From positions 1 through 20,676 of the forward strand of contig CANRPL010000019.1 in assembly GCA_947632495.1 (NCBI GenBank): a DNA stretch of 20,676 nucleotides, in the 5' to 3' direction. The first letter of the stretch is position 1. Each line of letters starts with the position of its first letter. The notes below the pieces were generated by a model. That model searched no databases. It was not told the origin of the DNA and was given only the letters and a program-made list of their open reading frames with translations. The stretch comes from an uncultured Bacilli bacterium (GTDB taxonomy: Bacteria; Bacillota_I; Bacilli_A; RF39; UBA660). Positions 6,528-11,800 of the stretch are shown here, in pieces. The translations under genes were made by a program, and so were the position numbers.

Positions 6528-7872
6528 TAACTATCAACTCATTTACTCTTTCTAATTCTTCTTGTAATATCTTTAAAAACATCGGTGGGACATTATGTTC
6601 AGTATTAAAGGATTTTAACATTTCATAATGTGGATCAACTAAATAGTTATCTTGATAATAGGTTAAAAGATATGGATGAACCGGCCATTTTACGCAAGCC
6701 ATACTAAGGGCATTTCTAACTTCACTATAAGTACCGACACACTCAAAAGGTTTAGTCTCTCGGTAGCCAGCTAATTCTAATAAAGTAGGAAGTAACTCTA
6801 TGTTATCATATAAATCCTCACCAAAAATATTAATAAGCTCCTCCTTGGTTAAAAAAGGGCTTAAAATAATATATACAAAAAGACATTTAGGACATGAACA
6901 ACACCAATTCCAAGGCTCTTTCTTACTACCAACATTACAACTTCTAAAAAGTTGATGATAATTTTTATATTGGGCGAAAAGGAACGCTATTTGAAGTTCG
7001 GATAAAGGACGTAGAATACTAAAATAATGAATGTCAATATTAAAGTATTTATTAGTATAGTTGTTAAAATCATTTTCAAATTCAAATGTTTTAGAATATT
7101 GATGATTTATTTTAGTACCTAAAATAGTTGGCTCGTTAGCGCTTCCTTCGTTAGATAAAACAATATATTTTCTACCAGTAAGATAGGCAACTAAATAAGA
7201 AGTAAAAGCAACTAAAGAACTAAAAGGTGTATGACCATTTAAAAATCCCTTTTTATTTAACTCTAACAAATTAGGATCAATCGTTCTTTTAAGGGTGAAA
7301 TAAGAATTATATCCAGCTTCTTTACAACAAGCAATACCTGGCTTTTTGGGATTAATCATAAAGCAAGTATTATCCATACCAGCTAGTAAATTTAACGCTA
7401 CTACCGAATCTTTACCGCCACCAATAGTAATAATGTTACCATGGCCTTCATAATCAATCTTTGATATATCATCTTTACTATTTGGACAAGTAATATGCAT
7501 TAGATTATCTTCACTAATAACAATCTTATTGATATACATAAACTCGCCTAAACCATAATAATATAACTTTTTGAACCATTTAATTTGTTCTTCATCAAGA
7601 TATCCGGCTTTAATCTCAACATTTGGGCTACAAGTACACTTAAAATAACTTACTAATTCGATAAGTCCTATATGAAAAACAAGCTTTCCTAGAAAATCTT
7701 TATCATAGTCTATCTTAATATCTGCTTTAGAAATAGACATCTGTGGTGTAAAAGTAACTAATTCAGGAATAATAAAAGTAAAAGTAAAAATAATATCCGT
7801 ATCAGTTTCTTCAATCGTATATTTATCATAAATAAATTTAGGATATTTTTTACGTAATTGTTCAAAGTCCAT
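6517..7872 (-). CDS. murL: UDP-MurNAc-L-Ala-L-Glu epimerase MurL
   Basis: 451 aa. A PP-loop ATP-binding motif, IITIGGGKDSVVAL (147-160), is followed by NEGSANEPT (241-249) and a cysteine-rich stretch CCSCPKC (324-330). This combination, and the location directly before a murD, match MurL, the ATP- and Mg-dependent epimerase first described in Xanthomonas. MurL inverts the terminal L-Glu of UDP-MurNAc-L-Ala-L-Glu to D-Glu, so a cell using it does not need glutamate racemase MurI. N-terminal residues 1-140 are a beta-rich domain of the same family. The ribosome binding site AGGTGAT lies 3 bases before the ATG. The promoter lies inside the terminator of the upstream Nudix gene. PP-loop tRNA-thiolation or NAD synthetase enzymes are less likely because their other motifs are missing. 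Confidence 0.85.
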   Translation of the reverse strand: MDFEQLRKKYPKFIYDKYTIEETDTDIIFTFTFIIPELVTFTPQMSISKADIKIDYDKDFLGKLVFHIGLIELVSYFKCTCSPNVEIKAGYLDEEQIKWFKKLYYYGLGEFMYINKIVISEDNLMHITCPNSKDDISKIDYEGHGNIITIGGGKDSVVALNLLAGMDNTCFMINPKKPGIACCKEAGYNSYFTLKRTIDPNLLELNKKGFLNGHTPFSSLVAFTSYLVAYLTGRKYIVLSNEGSANEPTILGTKINHQYSKTFEFENDFNNYTNKYFNIDIHYFSILRPLSELQIAFLFAQYKNYHQLFRSCNVGSKKEPWNWCCSCPKCLFVYIILSPFLTKEELINIFGEDLYDNIELLPTLLELAGYRETKPFECVGTYSEVRNALSMACVKWPVHPYLLTYYQDNYLVDPHYEMLKSFNTEHNVPPMFLKILQEELERVNELIVNDK

Positions 7873-7888
7873 TCAATCACCTAATAAA

Positions 7889-7918
7889 ATTATATCAAAA
7901 AAATTAGAACTTAGTCTA
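7889..7918 (-). promoter_or_regulatory. Promoter of murL-murD, overlapping a terminator
   Basis: Minus strand TAGACT (7913-7918), 18-bp spacer, TATAAT (7889-7894), 17 bases before the ATG with AGGTGAT between. The -35 box is part of the hairpin that terminates the upstream gene. Confidence 0.6.
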
Positions 7919-7922
7919 ATTT
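7901..7922 (-). terminator. Terminator of the Nudix gene
   Basis: An 8-bp perfect stem (7901-7908 with 7915-7922) with a 6-nt loop. On the minus strand the stem runs into TTTTTTTGA. The hairpin lies about 20 bases past the Nudix stop. Confidence 0.75.
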
Positions 7923-7940
7923 CCTATTATTTTAACTATT

Positions 7941-8567
7941 TTATGACAAGTTAGTTAACACTATAACCTTATCTAAAATAAAACCATATTTACCTAAAGG
8001 AGTTTCACCTTTAAAAACTAAAAAATCATCATAAGTTATTTCTTTTGAAGAAGCAACATTTTGTCCATCTTTGGTCTGAATAATCGTTCCCTTTATTTTA
8101 CCGGAACCTTTAGTAAGTAATTTTTTTGTTTTCTTGGCATTTACTTTAACGACACCTAAAACTTCATCTGGATCAAAAACAAATTCACTGATATCACCGG
8201 TAAATTTTGCTACATAAACATTAGCTTTTGCACGATCACGAAACATACTACCATCGCTTTTCTTGCGGTCCATGATAAAAGGAACAATATCTACTAATGT
8301 AATCTTATCCGGATTGATATTAAGACCAATTTCCTCTTTTATTTCTCGAGCAAAGCCATCATTAATGGATTCTGATGCTTTAATATGACCAGATGCCGTC
8401 GTATAAAGTTTTCCTTCATCTTTACGAATTTGAAAATAGACATTTCCCTCTTCATCATATAGCCAACAGTGAACAGTATTATGCCATAGAGCATCACGAT
8501 GAACAACATCTCTAGGAGCCTGTCCTAAATGATTACCAGCTTCATCATAAATGTCTAAATATTCCAT
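7941..8567 (-). CDS. Nudix hydrolase, IPP-isomerase-like subgroup (YfcD type)
   Basis: 208 aa. A perfect Nudix box GX5EX7REUXEEXGU runs from Gly60 to Leu82 (REIKEEIG at 74-81), preceded by the DxxG...RDVVHRDALWH pattern (8-29) of the Nudix group that resembles isopentenyl-diphosphate isomerase. The family hydrolyses nucleoside diphosphate derivatives or isomerises IPP. The substrate cannot be read from the sequence. The C-terminal third (about 140-208, lysine-rich with GKYGFILDKV) extends past the minimal Nudix fold. The start is supported by AGGTGATAGG directly before the ATG. It is monocistronic, between the tRNA-Glu terminator and its own terminator. I see only a weak possible -10 (TAAAAT near 8600). 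Confidence 0.88.
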   Translation of the reverse strand: MEYLDIYDEAGNHLGQAPRDVVHRDALWHNTVHCWLYDEEGNVYFQIRKDEGKLYTTASGHIKASESINDGFAREIKEEIGLNINPDKITLVDIVPFIMDRKKSDGSMFRDRAKANVYVAKFTGDISEFVFDPDEVLGVVKVNAKKTKKLLTKGSGKIKGTIIQTKDGQNVASSKEITYDDFLVFKGETPLGKYGFILDKVIVLTNLS

Positions 8568-8623
8568 CCTATCACCTATCTTATCTACTATCTATAGATA
8601 TTTTATCATATTTTTAAGTACAT

Positions 8624-8654
8624 TAAAACTCGAACCATAATAGTTCGAGTTTTA
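8624..8654. terminator. Strong hairpin after tRNA-Glu, probably its terminator
   Basis: A 12-bp perfect stem (8624-8635 with 8643-8654) with a 7-nt loop, lying 8 bases downstream of the tRNA 3' end on the minus strand. On the minus strand the T-run is only the last part of the stem. On the plus strand six T follow (8655-8660), although no plus-strand gene reads into it. It may act in both directions. Confidence 0.65.
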
Positions 8655-8662
8655 TTTTTTTA

Positions 8663-8739
8663 TGGTAGCCTGTACGGGATTCGGACCCGTGTATGTCACC
8701 TTGAGAGGGTGATGTGTTAAACCACTTCACCAACAGGCC
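8663..8739 (-). tRNA. tRNA-Glu (anticodon CUC)
   Basis: 77 bases including an encoded CCA (8663-8665). Seven-pair acceptor stem GGCCTGT/ACAGGCT with G1-U72; D arm with loop AAGTGGTTTAA; anticodon stem TCACC/GGTGA around loop CTCTCAA; T arm ACGGG-TTCGAAT-CCCGT; discriminator A. Loop positions 34-36 are CTC (8705-8703), which read GAG, hence Glu. The body matches the usual Bacillota tRNA-Glu. It lies between the sigma factor and Nudix genes with its own promoter. Confidence 0.95.
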
Positions 8740-8740
8740 A

Positions 8741-8763
8741 GATAATGTCATCAAGACATTATC
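8741..8763. repeat. Perfect 9-bp inverted repeat at the tRNA-Glu transcription start
   Basis: GATAATGTC (8741-8749) and GACATTATC (8755-8763) are separated by 5 bases. The repeat touches the -10 box of the tRNA promoter (8764-8769), spans the expected start point near 8757 and ends 1 base before the mature tRNA 5' end. It could be an operator, a leader hairpin, or the end signal of the sigma gene. No T-run follows on the minus strand, so a classical terminator is less likely. Confidence 0.6.
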
Positions 8764-8792
8764 ATTTTATCATTAATAAGGCATTTTGACAA
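8764..8792 (-). promoter_or_regulatory. Promoter of tRNA-Glu
   Basis: Minus strand TTGTCA (8787-8792), 17-bp spacer, TAAAAT (8764-8769), in the 69-base gap after the sigma gene. The expected start (about 8757) is some 18 bases before the mature tRNA 5' end. Confidence 0.7.
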
Positions 8793-8808
8793 TATTAAAT
8801 GATTTATT

Positions 8809-11800
8809 TTATGTTAAAACTTTAAGCTTATTTCGTACTTCTACTAAATGTGGTGCGGTTACTTCTTTTAAAGCTGCTACCCCATCATCGAAAGCCTGAC
8901 GAAAACGTTCAACTTTAACGTTCAATGTTTGAGCAATAAGCTCATCATTATTGCCTGGAAAGATAAGTTTTAAAGTAATAGCTAAAGCTTCCAAAATATC
9001 CATGTAGGCACATAATTCGTTAAAAATCGTTTGACTTTCATTTTCTTTTTGTTGTTGTGTTGCCATACTGGTTAAAACGGTTTCTTCTTCATTTAAACGT
9101 TTTTTGATCTTAATAGTTACCATACGCCATTGGGCACGTTCTTTTTGGTCATGGAAGACATAAGGTACAACTTTTTGATCACATTCAGTACCAAAACGTT
9201 TAACAAAAAGATCTCGTTCGGCATTGGTTAACGTATCAAGAACCTTCTTTAGTTTTTCGGTTGTTGTTTGATAATGCTCAATCGCACTTATTTTAGGTGG
9301 TTCTACTAAAGAAGCTCTAATCTTTTGACTGATTTTCTCATACGCTATACTTTCATCTCCAGTTAAATAAGTAATAGTAACTGGTTCACTATAATTAGTA
9401 CCATTACGTTTAACAAACAAAGATAATTCATCAGGAGTTAATATCTTTAAAGTTTCCGTTAACTTTTCTTCTGTTGTCCTAAAGGTACTCGCAATAACAA
9501 ACTTTTTAGCGCTACGACGTGGAAGTTCAACATGATGTAATTTTTTCTTTAAAGCCCTCTCTAAGCGTTGATATTTAGTTACATCATCATTAAATAAAGG
9601 ACGTGGTGTAATAGGTGTTTGATAATCTACACCATTACGCTTAATAAATAATTCTTTCCTGTCAGCTGGTAAATCATCAACAGCTTGAGTTAACTGTTCT
9701 AATGTCGTATCGAAGGTCGCTAACAAATCTTCTTTGATACCTGAAAAATGACGTAAACGTAAAGTAATTTTACGACTGACATTAGAATAGTCATGTACAT
9801 CACTTGGATCAATTGTAAAATCAGTTGGTATGCTAGTTAAGTCTTCCCCATTATATTTTCTGAACAATTCTTGTTCGCTTGGTGTAAGTGATGATATAAC
9901 TAAAGTTAAACGCTCTGGTGTTGTTTTATATTTTTCAATAGGTGCGATAGCTTTTGGCTTATATGGCTTTGGTTTAATATCTTTTCTTCTTAAATAACAT
10001 CTTATGGCAGATGCAGCCTTACTATAATCCTTACTATCTTGGCCTTTTAGACGTGTTGGTTTAAGCGCCACATCATAGCGCGTTCCATAACGTTTCATAA
10101 AAATCTGACGTTCTTCTTCAGTTAAAACATTATTTACAATATCATGTAATTCTTCGGGTGTCGTCTTAAACACTTCAGCTGGTGTTTGGTAAACAACGGT
10201 AATCTTTGCTCTTCTTTCTTCACGATCTAAACGACGAACAATTCTTTTAAGACGCTTTTTAACATTTCCATAATTTTTTTTATCTTGACCAAATAGCGAT
10301 TTTGGTGTAATTGGTTCTGAATAAGTTAAACCATTACGCTTGATAAATAAGCTTTGTTCATCACTAAATAGTTGATTAACTGCTAAATGTAATTTTTCTT
10401 CCGTCGTTTCAAATTCTTTTAGTAGATCTTCCTTTGTAACATTTTCACTTAGCTGTCTTAAACGACGAGTTATCTTCATACAAATACCACGATATTTAGC
10501 CTTTTCTTCATCAGCTAAAGAATAAGCTATACAAGTATTAAGGAAATCAGTTCCATTACGCTTGATAAATAAATCTTGCTCTTCTTTTGATAATGAAGCA
10601 AAAACAACTTGAAATTGATCATTTGTCGTATGAAATTTTACTGCCACCCCTGGAGAGTTAGCATAATGACGAGCAATTTCATTACGAATTCGATTAGCAA
10701 TTCTATTATATCTTTTACTTTCTTCACCATATAAATGTAATGGTCTAGTAGGTGTTTCATAATCAAGGCCGTTACGTTTGATAAATAAAGCACGTTCTTC
10801 ATCATTTAAAATAGATTCAACGAGAAGTTTCAAATTTTCTGGAGTTGTATGAAAACGTTCAGAAGTACTGATTAATGGTTTAGTTACTACCTTTGAGGTT
10901 TCTGCTTTATGTAATTCCGCTACTAATTGTTGAACTTTCTTATGAACGTTCATATAGATTTCAGCTTGGTAAGTTGTCAATTTATGAAGAAGAACAGGCA
11001 CATCATACTTCGTACCATTTCTCAATGTAAAGATATCTTGTTCTTCCGGTGACAAATCTAAAATGACTTTTTCTAATACCTTACTAGTCGTATTAAATAA
11101 ATCGGCTACAACATATAATTCAGTTTGACTATATGCCATCAATTTCATTTTAATCTTCTCTTCCAGCACTAAATAAGATTCCATCATCTCTTTATCTAGG
11201 GTAAACAATCTAACAGGAGCATCATAGACAAAGGCATTACGTTTTTGAAATAAGGCTAATTCTTCCGGTGTTAACGTTTTTAAAACACTATTAAGATTAT
11301 AGATATTCGTTTGGAAAAGACTAGTTACAAGGCATAGTTCTCCAGTACGTCCTTTCTTACGAACAACTAATCCTGGCTTATAAGCTTTAACTAAAGCAAG
11401 GACTTTATGCTTAACGCGGTTCCACTCATCATTTTGTGATTGTGATAAAACATTATAGTTAACGAATGCATTAAAATCATCACCCGTTTTGGAAATGAAT
11501 AAATCACGTTCCCATTTTTCCAAAACGCTAATGACATTTTTTAATACTTCCGGTGTCGTACTAAACGCCATCGCAACCGTCATATGTTTATTCTTTAAAA
11601 CCGAAAAATAAGATTTTAAATTTCTAATTTGGTTATCACTTAGAGAACCGTTTTCGTTATATATTTTAATATAACGTTTAACAACAGGAATAACTTTATA
11701 AAAAACCATTTGACGATCTTTAACTGTTAAAGAGGCCTGATTCTTAAAGAAAGTTTCAAACTTTGTTTTAATGTTATCATCAAGATATGATAACACTTTA

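Noticed and set aside
6517..7872. PP-loop protein as a tRNA thiolase, NAD synthetase or asparagine synthetase-like enzyme
   Set aside because: The additional motifs (NEGSANEPT, CCSCPKC), the N-terminal domain and the overlap with murD fit MurL, and the signature motifs of the other families are absent.
9091..11574. CRISPR array or non-coding satellite repeat
   Set aside because: The repeats are in frame in one open reading frame, diverge at DNA level, follow amino-acid rather than base conservation, and have irregular 210-250-base spacing.
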